Assembly: GCA_021796175.1 (NCBI GenBank)
Contig: JAJYOM010000094.1
Coordinates: 1 to 6,239 of the forward strand
From: Thermoplasmata archaeon
GTDB lineage: Archaea; Thermoplasmatota; Thermoplasmata; Sysuiplasmatales; Sysuiplasmataceae
DNA: 6,239 bases
Direction: 5' to 3'
Shown here in pieces: positions 1 to 5,673 of the stretch. The position numbers and the translations under genes are program-made. The notes beneath the pieces were generated by a model, which was not told the DNA's origin, searched no databases, and saw nothing but the letters and a program-made list of their open reading frames with translations. Within the stretch, counting starts at the first letter, position 1. Each line of letters begins with the position of its first letter.

Positions 1-1
1 A

Positions 2-127
2 AAATCGCTTGGAACACTGGTGGACAGGAAGTTCAATACACTTTTCCCCGGACACGGCGATCCCATAACGGGTGATGCCGTACGTGCTTTTGCAGAGCGG
101 GAAGGGGTGGCCCGAAGAAGCTCCTGA
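2..127 (+). CDS. Metallo-beta-lactamase-fold hydrolase, C-terminal fragment
   Basis: The frame is open from the left edge and gives 41 residues before a TGA. It contains the segment TLFPGHGDPITGDAV, whose PGHGDPI core is the late metal-ligand histidine motif of glyoxalase II-like and other metallo-beta-lactamase-fold hydrolases. In that family the histidine helps hold the zinc or iron pair and usually lies in the last quarter of the protein. A short helical tail follows and ends in a serine- and arginine-rich stretch. The substrate cannot be told from this fragment, because the HxHxDH motif lies outside the window. The fold is fairly secure, but the frame is short and the specific function is unknown. 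A small ORF starts inside its stop codon (TGATG). Confidence 0.68.
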   Translation, partial: KSLGTLVDRKFNTLFPGHGDPITGDAVRAFAEREGVARRSS

Positions 128-285
128 TGGAATTGGACTGCCGTTCCAATCACTTATGTGACAGCAAAACAGGCGCATCCATCGGGCGGCTGGACAAAAT
201 GCTGTCCGGCCATACCTGCCCTGGAGAAGTGACTGCGCCGGATATTCAGCGTTGCACCTCCTCAGAATTCATTTCGTTTTTGTGA
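127..285 (+). CDS. Doubtful small ORF, 52 residues, cysteine-containing
   Basis: An ATG overlaps the hydrolase stop as TGATG and opens 52 codons ending in TGA. The peptide begins MELDCRSNHLCDSK and has four cysteines (residues 5, 11, 31, 43) and two histidines (9, 29), so a small metal-binding protein is conceivable. I recognise no family. In favour are the tight coupling to the gene upstream and the fact that this is the only long frame here. Against it, the nearest G-rich stretch (GGGGTGG) is about 15 bases upstream, all three arginines use CGT or CGG whereas most genes here favour AGG, and a strong hairpin lies inside it. It may equally be untranslated 3' sequence. Confidence 0.27.
   Translation: MELDCRSNHLCDSKTGASIGRLDKMLSGHTCPGEVTAPDIQRCTSSEFISFL
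132..150. repeat. Short inverted repeat after the hydrolase stop
   Basis: ATTGGA at 132-137 pairs with TCCAAT at 145-150 around a 7-base loop, giving a perfect 6-base stem. It begins five bases after the hydrolase stop codon. It could be a 3'-end stability or processing element of that mRNA. A stem of this size also arises by chance, so the call is modest. Confidence 0.35.
188..211. repeat. GC-rich hairpin, 9-base stem
   Basis: GGCTGGACA (188-196) pairs with TGTCCGGCC (203-211) around the loop AAATGC, with a single G-T wobble. This is the strongest simple stem-loop in the left intergenic stretch. No T-run follows it directly, so it is not a classical bacterial-type terminator. It could be part of a structured 3' UTR or small RNA. 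If the small ORF at 127-285 is real, the hairpin lies inside coding sequence. Confidence 0.45.
271..282 (+). terminator. Possible archaeal T-rich terminator
   Basis: The stretch ATTTCGTTTTTG is the most T-rich run on the plus strand between the hydrolase and the epimerase. Archaeal RNA polymerase can stop at oligo-T runs with no hairpin, so this could end the upstream transcript before the epimerase promoter. The run is short and interrupted. Confidence 0.25.
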
Positions 286-290
286 GCTGC

Positions 291-314
291 CGGAACAGAT
301 TAATCAGCGTTCCG
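291..314. promoter_or_regulatory. Dyad-symmetric possible operator upstream of the epimerase
   Basis: CGGAAC (291-296) is mirrored exactly by GTTCCG (309-314). The 12 bases between them contain a second perfect palindrome, GATTAATC (298-305), whose centre is one base off the outer dyad's centre. The element lies about 22 bases upstream of the TATA-like box of the epimerase gene, where an archaeal regulator could act. No regulator is known from the window, so the role is inference. Confidence 0.32.
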
Positions 315-319
315 CCATC

Positions 320-353
320 AAAGGAAAACTGTTTCTTTATTAAGCAAATATTA
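320..353 (+). promoter_or_regulatory. Candidate archaeal promoter of the epimerase gene
   Basis: A purine-rich stretch (AAAGGAAAAC, 320-329) resembling a BRE element precedes TTTATTAA at 336-343, a plausible TATA box. Its centre is about 37 bases upstream of the ATG at 377, which predicts transcription starting near 365 with a leader of about 12 bases. A second AT-rich candidate, AAATATTA at 346-353, would instead give an almost leaderless message. No -35/-10 pair is apparent. Confidence 0.42.
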
Positions 354-367
354 CATGATGCGCCCGT

Positions 368-371
368 GGTG
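368..371 (+). promoter_or_regulatory. GGTG ribosome-binding site of the epimerase gene
   Basis: GGTG matches the archaeal anti-Shine-Dalgarno core and stands 5 bases before the ATG at 377. It overlaps the in-frame GTG at 371, which favours ATG 377 as the true start. Confidence 0.45.
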
Positions 372-376
372 TGTTA

Positions 377-1192
377 ATGTTGCTCAGGTCCGCTGACAGC
401 AGTTCAGAGATAATTGAAACAGGTGGATATGTTGCGTCCCTGACACTGGGCGGAAAAGAGGTGCTGCTTCGCTCGGAGGACGGAAGACAGACACATGGCG
501 GAGCCTGCAACCTTATTCCATATGCCGGGAGGATACGCAAAGGCAGCTACACTTTCAGATCGGTGAATTATGAATTTCCAGCTGGTGAGGACGGGAACAG
601 CATACATGGTTTCGCAAGGGAGTGTGAATTCAGGGCTGTGGCCCGGGCAGAAGACAGAGTGACGATGTGCTCGGTCCTGAGGAATAAAGGCTATCCGACC
701 GAGCTGTCGGTGAATATTACATACGCAATAACACACGATTCCTTTTCAGTCTCTTACACGGCCATCAACACGGGGAAGGCGGCAGCACCGCTCGTCATCG
801 GCAGCCACCCGTATTTCATCGTGGAAGGAGGGTGGACAGTGACGCCGTCAGCGGATGCAGGAAAACTGCACCTTGCGGACAAATATTTTCCTGACGGCAG
901 GCTGGAGCAATTCGACTTCTCGGGGAATCTGGAAAAAAAGAATCTGGATAATTGTTTTGTTGGCGGAGGGACCTTGAGGCTCAGGAGTGAAGCAGGCACA
1001 GTCCGCATTGAAAGGTGCAATATGGATTACTTCCTTCTCTACAACGGCAGATACGCCCGCGGCAGGTCTGTTGCAATCGAGCCGATGACCGGTGCACCGG
1101 ACGCATTCAACAATGGATTGGGTATCGCAGTCATTGAACAGGGGAAAAGGTTCGACTGTTCGTACAGCATTACAGCGGAGCAACAAAGTTAA
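377..1192 (+). CDS. Aldose 1-epimerase (galactose mutarotase-like)
   Basis: This 271-residue protein of the galactose mutarotase-like beta-sandwich fold probably interconverts alpha and beta anomers of an aldose in the cytoplasm. Family landmarks appear in order: NLIPYAGRIRKGSY near residues 45-58 (the usual N-R-I segment), HGFA with His78, SHPYF with His144 as likely general acid, a DNCF segment near 191, and IEPMTGAPDAFN with Glu235 as likely general base. The length is normal for the family. The start is set at ATG 377 because GGTG lies 5 bases before it; an in-frame GTG at 371 would add two residues. The gene is preceded by a TATA-like promoter and followed after about 37 bases by the HAD gene, so the two may be co-transcribed. 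The sugar substrate is unknown, and a sugar-6-phosphate epimerase is an alternative. Confidence 0.88.
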   Translation: MLLRSADSSSEIIETGGYVASLTLGGKEVLLRSEDGRQTHGGACNLIPYAGRIRKGSYTFRSVNYEFPAGEDGNSIHGFARECEFRAVARAEDRVTMCSVLRNKGYPTELSVNITYAITHDSFSVSYTAINTGKAAAPLVIGSHPYFIVEGGWTVTPSADAGKLHLADKYFPDGRLEQFDFSGNLEKKNLDNCFVGGGTLRLRSEAGTVRIERCNMDYFLLYNGRYARGRSVAIEPMTGAPDAFNNGLGIAVIEQGKRFDCSYSITAEQQS

Positions 1193-1229
1193 GTGTATCT
1201 AAGAGCTGGCAGGCAGCAGCGGTCTTTTG

Positions 1230-2009
1230 ATGGTGAAGAATGGCAGCGATTACATTGAACTGCAGCTGAACGGCGGGCAGGCACTTGTAAGGAAGCGTTC
1301 TGTCGACAGGCTCAGGGTGGTCGATTCGTTCGCATTCGACTGCGACGGGACGCTTGTGGATACAGAAGGCTCATTCACAAGGGCAACATTCGAAACAGTG
1401 GAAAGGCTGCTGGAAAATATGCACGGGAAGCGCCTTGCTCCGGGCTCTGCCTCGAGGCACATCCTTACAAAGCTCAGGCAGACTGGCGAGTACAACAACG
1501 ACTGGGACAGTGTATTCGCAATAGTCTGCTTTATTTCGGCAGCTTATGCGGAGCTTGGATCGAAAGGACATCCTGTCTGCACCGGCGAACTGCTTGAAAG
1601 AGCGGCGGAAATGGTGAATGTGTTCACACTGTCTACCGGATCGAAGGGCGTCGAGAATGCGAAGGAATACACAAGGTCGCTGTATGCAGGAATCGGAATG
1701 GACAGGGAGTACAGCAGGATCATGAGCTACCTCAACTACCCGAACCTTCCGTCACTCAGCCCGCTGTCATCGATTTATCAGATGCTTTATCTTGGCAGAG
1801 GAGAAAACGGATCAATGTGGCCTGACCGCACGCCGGAAGGGCTGGCAAGCAGCGAGCGCCCGCTTGTGAGCGCGGAGACAATAAGGCAGCTGATGTCAAT
1901 CTCGGGCGGCAGGAAGCCGGCGATAATCACGGGCGCTGGAGGAGGAACGTCGAGGCAACACTTGGCGACATCGCGCACTTCTTCGATCTTGAGAGCTCGG
2001 TGTTCATAG
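1230..2009 (+). pseudogene. HAD-superfamily phosphatase, N-terminal part (frameshifted)
   Basis: This is the first part of a HAD hydrolase, a family that removes phosphate through an aspartyl-phosphate intermediate. Motif I is FDCDGTLVDTEGS, with nucleophile Asp37 and acid/base Asp39. A helical cap region of nearly 200 residues follows and includes GEYNNDWDS; this reminds me of the archaeal and cyanobacterial subfamily IA hypothetical group (TIGR01548), recalled and not searched. Motif II is KPAIITG just before the break. After about base 1934 the frame runs into unlike sequence (GGGTSRQHLATSRTSS) and stops at 2009. The coherent sequence continues in another frame as the next entry. ATG 1230 is chosen; a TTG lies just before it and no strong ribosome-binding site is visible. 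Substrate unknown. Confidence 0.8.
1928..1939 (+). other. Apparent one-base deletion splitting the HAD gene
   Basis: The sequence reads ATC ACG GGC GCT GG. Adding one base within the GGG run (1931-1933) gives ATC ACG GGG CGC TGG, translating as ITGRW and running on as RRNVEATLGDIAHFFDL into the downstream frame. ITGR followed by such a segment is the expected form of HAD motif II. The repaired gene is 1089 bases, exactly 363 codons. The G run suggests either a sequencing or assembly slip or a real slippage mutation. Confidence 0.82.
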
Positions 2010-2317
2010 GCGATCTCGAAATGTCCGGCTCGGCAGGTGCACTGACTTACAGGAAGCCGTCAGGGGCAGGACTTCTGCATGCGATGGACAGGATGGGAGC
2101 TGCATGCATGCTCTACTCCGGCGATTCTGGAGAGGACCTCCTTATGGTTGCCAGCGCGAAGGAAAGTGGCGCGAATGTGCTGTTTGCAGGTGTTACGGGC
2201 AACTCGCTGGATCCGGTTGAGTTCGGCGATTATTTTGCAGGAAGCGGGGCAGACGCAGTGCTTCACAGCGTGGAGCAGCTGCCGGTGCTGATGAGGGAGC
2301 TGGAAAACATCAGCTGA
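1934..2317 (+). pseudogene. HAD-superfamily phosphatase, C-terminal part (frameshifted)
   Basis: This is the remainder of the split HAD hydrolase. Read from the proposed break it gives RWRRNVEATLGD, then VFIGDLEMS, RKPSGAGLL carrying the motif III lysine, and YSGDSGEDLLMV, the acidic motif IV that binds magnesium. A GTG at 2000 would open a 105-codon frame, but such a peptide would lack the nucleophile and could not be an active phosphatase alone. No ribosome-binding site supports it as an independent gene. The TGA at 2315-2317 falls in a palindrome shared with the stop of trpA on the other strand. With one base restored, the full protein is 362 residues, with motifs I to IV in proper order. 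Confidence 0.8.
2310..2317. other. Palindrome TCAGCTGA carrying both convergent stop codons
   Basis: TCAGCTGA is identical on both strands. On the plus strand its last three bases are the HAD stop; on the minus strand they are the trpA stop. The two convergent genes thus overlap by exactly 8 bases, leaving no spacer for a conventional terminator. Confidence 0.9.
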
Positions 2318-3104
2318 CAGCCCGTTTGCCTGCCGTTGCCTGCCTGAGCGCCGAAACGAAAGTTCCCACATGTTCGAAGCTCTGGCCAGCGCCAATCCGC
2401 GACACAATGGCGCTGCCGATCACTACGCCGTCTGCACCGGACTCGGCGAGCCGGGAAACATGATCCGGTGTCGATATGCCGAATCCCACTGCCACGGGAA
2501 GCGCGGATATTTTCTTGTAGGTGGAGACAAGCCCTACTGCCTGTTCCGGCAGCGAATTACCCTCACCTGTCGTTCCATACCTGCTGACGACATAGAGGAA
2601 GCCGGCAGTGCTGGATGCAATCCTGCGTGCCCTCTGTTCACCCGTAGCCGGGGAGGCGAGAAGTATGTTGTCGACTGCATTCCTTGCACAGGTGCGGCGC
2701 AGTTCCCTTCCCTCCTCCAGCGGCAAATCAGGCACAATCAGTCCGCTGACGCCGGACCCTGCAAGTTCCGAGACAAACGGCTGCTCTCCCATCCTGTGCA
2801 CGGTGTTGTAGTAGCACATGACGACAACGGGCACGGATATGCTGAGTGACGAGCACCAGTCGAGCACCTGTCTCACCCTGGTGCCCGATGCAAGCGACCT
2901 GACACCGGCGGCCTGTATCGAGGGTCCGTCTGCGATCGGGTCTGAGAACGGGATGCCTACCTCAACTATATCGGAATGCATCGCAACGGAGCGCGCATAA
3001 GAAAGGAACGTTTCCGGATGAGGATCACCGCCCATCACGTATGATATCAGTGCAGTCCTTCCCTCGGATGCGGCGCGGCTGAAGGCTTCCGAAAGGCGTC
3101 TCAT
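2310..3104 (-). CDS. trpA: Tryptophan synthase alpha subunit
   Basis: The 264-residue TIM barrel cleaves indole-3-glycerol phosphate to indole and glyceraldehyde 3-phosphate and passes indole to TrpB. The active-site stretch is VEVGIPFSDPIADGPS, with catalytic Glu48 and Asp59 at the positions of E. coli Glu49 and Asp60. Other family marks are MCYYNTVHRMG, GLIVPDLPLEEG, the loop SRYGTTGEG containing the conserved threonine, and the phosphate-binding segments VGFGIS and DGVVIGSAIV. The length is typical. It is the last gene of the trp operon: its ATG overlaps the trpB stop as ATGA, and GGAGG lies 7 bases upstream inside trpB. The stop lies in the palindrome shared with the HAD gene. No defect is seen. 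Confidence 0.97.
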   Translation of the reverse strand: MRRLSEAFSRAASEGRTALISYVMGGDPHPETFLSYARSVAMHSDIVEVGIPFSDPIADGPSIQAAGVRSLASGTRVRQVLDWCSSLSISVPVVVMCYYNTVHRMGEQPFVSELAGSGVSGLIVPDLPLEEGRELRRTCARNAVDNILLASPATGEQRARRIASSTAGFLYVVSRYGTTGEGNSLPEQAVGLVSTYKKISALPVAVGFGISTPDHVSRLAESGADGVVIGSAIVSRIGAGQSFEHVGTFVSALRQATAGKRAVS

Positions 3105-4279
3105 CTCTTTCCCTCCATGTATGCAGCTGCAGTCTCGACGTCCTTGTCACCCCTTCCGCTGAGGTTTATGACAACAACAGCATCGGGAGGCATGCCCCTG
3201 GCCTCCTCGACTGCAGCGTGGACGGCATGAGCAGACTCGAGCGCGGGTATTATGCCTTCCAGTCTGCTCAGCAGTGTGAACGCCTGCATCGCCTGCTCGT
3301 CAGTGACTGCGACATACCTTGCCCTGCCTGTCCCGAGCAGGTGGGAGTGCTGCGGACCCACAGAGGGATAGTCGAGGCCCGCGGATATGCTCGTTGTCTC
3401 CCTGATTTGGCCGTCCTCGTCCTGCAGCAGCATGCTCCTTGCACCATGCAGAACGCCGGGTTCGCCAGCGACAAGCGGAGCCGAATGGTGCCCCGTGGCA
3501 ATGCCGTGTCCTCCGGCCTGAGCGCCGAGAAGGCCAACGCCTGCATCCTTCAGGAATGGGGCGAAGGCGCCTATCGCGTTGCTTCCGCCGCCGACACAGG
3601 CGACAACCAGATCAGGCAACCTCCCCTCGGCCCTGAGTATCTGCGACCTGATCTCCTTTCCAATGATGCTCTGGAATTCGCGGACAATTGTCGGATATGG
3701 ATGAGGGCCGACCGCACTTCCCAGGAGGTAATAAGTGTCCCTCACGTTGGCAACCCAGTCCCTGAGGGCCTCGTTTATCGCATCCTTGAGTGTCCTGGAG
3801 CCTGAATCCACAGGGTGCACCTCTGCGCCGAGCAGTTCCATTCGAATCAGGTTCAGCCTCTGCCTCTCTGTGTCCTTTCTTCCCATGTATACCTCTGTCC
3901 TGAGGCCAAGCGCAGCACCGGCGATCGCAGCGGCAACACCATGCTGCCCTGCTCCGGTCTCGGCAATGATTCTCTTCTTTCCCATCATGCTGGCAAGCAG
4001 CGCCTGTCCCATCACATTGTTGAACTTGTGTGCACCGCCGTGCACGAGATCCTCCCTCTTCAGGTAGATGCGTGCACCGCCAGCGTGCTCAGTGAGCCTC
4101 CCTGCCAGGTAGAGCGGCGTGGGCCTGCCGCCGAACTGCGTGTTGTAGTAGTTCAGCCTTGACCTGAACTCCGGATCCCTTCTGAACCTGTTGTATGCGT
4201 CCTCAAGCTCCTCCAGCGCAGGGACGAGTGTTTCGGGCACGTACCTGCCGCCGAATTCACCGAACCATCCTCTAGTCAT
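3101..4279 (-). CDS. trpB: Tryptophan synthase beta subunit (TrpB1 type)
   Basis: This pyridoxal-phosphate enzyme condenses indole with serine to form tryptophan in a complex with TrpA. The 392-residue protein starts MTRGWFGEFGGRYVPETL, a normal TrpB1 N-terminus. The PLP lysine is Lys85 in HGGAHKFNN, Glu107 in AETGAGQHG is the catalytic glutamate, CVGGGSNAIG is the PLP phosphate loop, and NLSGRGDKD closes the protein. The motif reads HGGAHKFN where many bacterial enzymes have HTGAHKIN, a mild variation. The frame is open to an ATG at 4318, but those 13 extra residues fall inside trpF and do not resemble the family; ATG 4279 has GGGGTG four bases upstream. It overlaps trpF by 8 bases and trpA by 4. 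Confidence 0.97.
   Translation of the reverse strand: MTRGWFGEFGGRYVPETLVPALEELEDAYNRFRRDPEFRSRLNYYNTQFGGRPTPLYLAGRLTEHAGGARIYLKREDLVHGGAHKFNNVMGQALLASMMGKKRIIAETGAGQHGVAAAIAGAALGLRTEVYMGRKDTERQRLNLIRMELLGAEVHPVDSGSRTLKDAINEALRDWVANVRDTYYLLGSAVGPHPYPTIVREFQSIIGKEIRSQILRAEGRLPDLVVACVGGGSNAIGAFAPFLKDAGVGLLGAQAGGHGIATGHHSAPLVAGEPGVLHGARSMLLQDEDGQIRETTSISAGLDYPSVGPQHSHLLGTGRARYVAVTDEQAMQAFTLLSRLEGIIPALESAHAVHAAVEEARGMPPDAVVVINLSGRGDKDVETAAAYMEGKR
3112..3116 (-). promoter_or_regulatory. Ribosome-binding site of trpA inside trpB
   Basis: GGAGG on the minus strand lies 7 bases before the trpA ATG and within the last codons of trpB. With the ATGA overlap it points to coupled translation of the two synthase subunits, which are needed in equal amounts. 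Confidence 0.7.
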
Positions 4280-4910
4280 CAGGCACCCCTTTCGCCGTGC
4301 TGATGAATGTGGATACAAGCTCCTTCGACTTCACGCCGTCGACCTCAACACCGCTGGCCACATCCACCACAGACGGCCTGACAGTCCTGATTGCCTCCTG
4401 TACGTTTCCGCAGTTCAGGCCGCCTGCCAGGACAAGCTCCGAAGGGTAGATTGCATCCCTGACGCTTCTGCTGATAGACCAGTCGTGAGTCTTTCCCGTA
4501 CCGCCTGCCCTGCCGTCGACGACAGAGTCGATGATTATCATGTCCGCCACATCGGCCAGAGCCTTCGCCCTCTCCAGTGCGCCGTCACCGGCGGAGACGA
4601 GAGCTATCACCTGGACGCCGAGCACCTCTTTTATATCAAGCACTGTCGACGGGGGCGCATCGACCTGTATCTGCACATAGTCCGGCACGAGTGCGGAGCA
4701 CATTCCAGAGAGCACATCTTCATCTGTTGTGTTCACCACTGCAACAGTCTGTGCCTGGCCGGATGCCTGCTTCAGCAGCGGCTTCGCCTGTTCGACGGTG
4801 AGTGTCCTGGGCGAGCCGCTTATATTTATTATGAAACCGAGGTAGTCCGCGCCCTGTGCATATTCTATGTCCTCTCTTCTCTTATTTCCGCATATTTTTA
4901 CTTCTGGCAA
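4272..4910 (-). CDS. trpF: Phosphoribosylanthranilate isomerase
   Basis: This 212-residue TIM barrel carries out the Amadori rearrangement of phosphoribosyl-anthranilate to CdRP. The N-terminal KICG supplies catalytic Cys7, and IIIDS supplies the partner Asp128. GGTGKTHDW and the phosphate-binding LAGGLNCGNV and VDVASGVEVDGVKS segments complete the family pattern. The usual VQLHG strand end is replaced by VQIQVD, a divergent point. The start is TTG at 4910: KICG lies only four residues on, no ATG or GTG occurs in frame, and a stop is six codons upstream (4926-4928). GGAGG nine bases before the TTG supports it. The gene overlaps trpC by 29 bases and trpB by 8. Confidence 0.94.
   Translation of the reverse strand: MPEVKICGNKRREDIEYAQGADYLGFIINISGSPRTLTVEQAKPLLKQASGQAQTVAVVNTTDEDVLSGMCSALVPDYVQIQVDAPPSTVLDIKEVLGVQVIALVSAGDGALERAKALADVADMIIIDSVVDGRAGGTGKTHDWSISRSVRDAIYPSELVLAGGLNCGNVQEAIRTVRPSVVDVASGVEVDGVKSKELVSTFISTAKGVPDD
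4284..4287 (-). promoter_or_regulatory. GGTG ribosome-binding site fixing the trpB start
   Basis: The minus strand reads GGGGTGCCTG immediately before the ATG at 4279, placing GGTG four bases upstream. This favours that start over the in-frame ATG at 4318 inside trpF. Confidence 0.55.
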
Positions 4911-5673
4911 GAATTGCAGCCTCCGTTATTTCACGCAGCGCAGAATCGTTGTCACCCATGACAGATGTTCCGACCAGAACGCCATCGGCACCGGCCCGCA
5001 TCATTGACTCCACTTCACTCCCTCCCCTGATGCCGCTCATGCCGATCACCGGCCTGTCCTTTCGCTCGGAACCCAGTATGCGTTCGGTCCTCCGCTGTTC
5101 AAGGGTCAGGTCAGAAAGGTTCCTGTTGTTAATGCCTATTATCTCTGCCTCTGTCTGCATCGCCTGTCTGTACTGTTCGGTGGAGTTGACTTCGAGTATG
5201 ACTTCAAGGCCAAGCGAATGTGCCTCCTCCATCAGTACGTCCAGGTTGTACCTTGACCTGTTGAATATCTCCAGTATGAGCAGGACACAGTCTGCCCCGA
5301 GCCTGTGTGCGGCATCAAGCTGGTCCGTCGAAATTATGAAGTCCTTCATCAGGACAGGCAGGCCGAAGGTGGCCGCCACGGCCAGGTTGTCCAGCGAGCC
5401 GTCAAACCTGTGCGGTTCGGTAAGGATGGAGAAGGCACAGACACCCGCATCGCGGAATTCCTGCAGCCTTTCCATGACAGGGGCAGTTGAGGACAGCTCC
5501 CTTACGGACGGTGTTCTGCGCTTGAATTCGGCTATCACGGGCGCCCTCTCGCCGCGAAGTGCAGCTGTCATGGATGTCACCTGCCCCTTCCTCTCCTCCC
5601 TTGTCCGGTAATAGCCTGACATTACAAGCGAGAATGCATTCTCAATGAAGTAGTCGAGCTCATCCATTTCCAT
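4882..5673 (-). CDS. trpC: Indole-3-glycerol phosphate synthase
   Basis: This 263-residue TIM barrel converts CdRP to indole-3-glycerol phosphate with loss of CO2 and water. By comparison with the Sulfolobus enzyme as I recall it, IAEFKRRTPS carries Glu49 and Lys51, VLMKDF the general-acid Lys110, LEVNS the general-base Glu161, and GINNRNL Asn182. The usual ESGI motif reads GMSGI, so Met212 replaces a conserved active-site glutamate; Ser213 is kept. The C-terminal phosphate site is GADGVLVGTSVM. Two close ATGs (5673 and 5667) are possible starts: a run of six G lies two bases before the first and eight before the second, so 5667 may be the real one. It overlaps trpD by 14 bases and trpF by 29. 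Confidence 0.95.
   Translation of the reverse strand: MEMDELDYFIENAFSLVMSGYYRTREERKGQVTSMTAALRGERAPVIAEFKRRTPSVRELSSTAPVMERLQEFRDAGVCAFSILTEPHRFDGSLDNLAVAATFGLPVLMKDFIISTDQLDAAHRLGADCVLLILEIFNRSRYNLDVLMEEAHSLGLEVILEVNSTEQYRQAMQTEAEIIGINNRNLSDLTLEQRRTERILGSERKDRPVIGMSGIRGGSEVESMMRAGADGVLVGTSVMGDNDSALREITEAAILARSKNMRK
4920..4924 (-). promoter_or_regulatory. GGAGG ribosome-binding site for the TTG start of trpF
   Basis: GGAGG on the minus strand lies nine bases before the TTG at 4910 and inside the end of trpC. As no ATG or GTG is available between the upstream stop and the catalytic KICG, this site decides the trpF start. Confidence 0.65.

Noticed and set aside
128..370. tRNA or CRISPR array in the left intergenic stretch
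   Set aside because: There is no cloverleaf with a T-loop GTTCRA consensus, and no direct repeats with regular spacers.
1928..1942. Programmed ribosomal frameshift in the HAD gene
   Set aside because: There is no classical slippery heptamer or clear downstream pseudoknot, and HAD phosphatases are not known for recoding. A one-base deletion in a G run is simpler.
2000..2317. Independent 105-residue gene starting at GTG 2000
   Set aside because: It has HAD motifs III and IV only, has no ribosome-binding site, and joins in sequence to the upstream HAD frame by one restored base.
2370..2849. Plus-strand ORF of 159 codons opposite trpA
   Set aside because: It is a shadow of trpA with a Cys- and His-rich composition and no plausible start signal.
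3218..3805. Plus-strand ORF of 195 codons opposite trpB
   Set aside because: It is antisense to trpB, which is unmistakable from its motifs, and the peptide has no coherent features.
4280..4318. N-terminal extension of TrpB by 13 residues from an upstream ATG
   Set aside because: The extension lies inside trpF and does not match the family; the internal ATG at 4279 has a ribosome-binding site and gives a standard TrpB N-terminus.
4191..4961. Plus-strand ORF of 256 codons opposite trpF and the start of trpB
   Set aside because: It lies antisense to two secure genes, has no family motif, and its peptide is rich in Cys, His and Arg, as is usual for a shadow frame of GC-rich coding DNA.
4856..5611. 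Plus-strand ORF of 251 codons opposite trpC
   Set aside because: It is fully antisense to trpC, is very serine-rich with low complexity, and has no recognisable domain, so it is a shadow frame.
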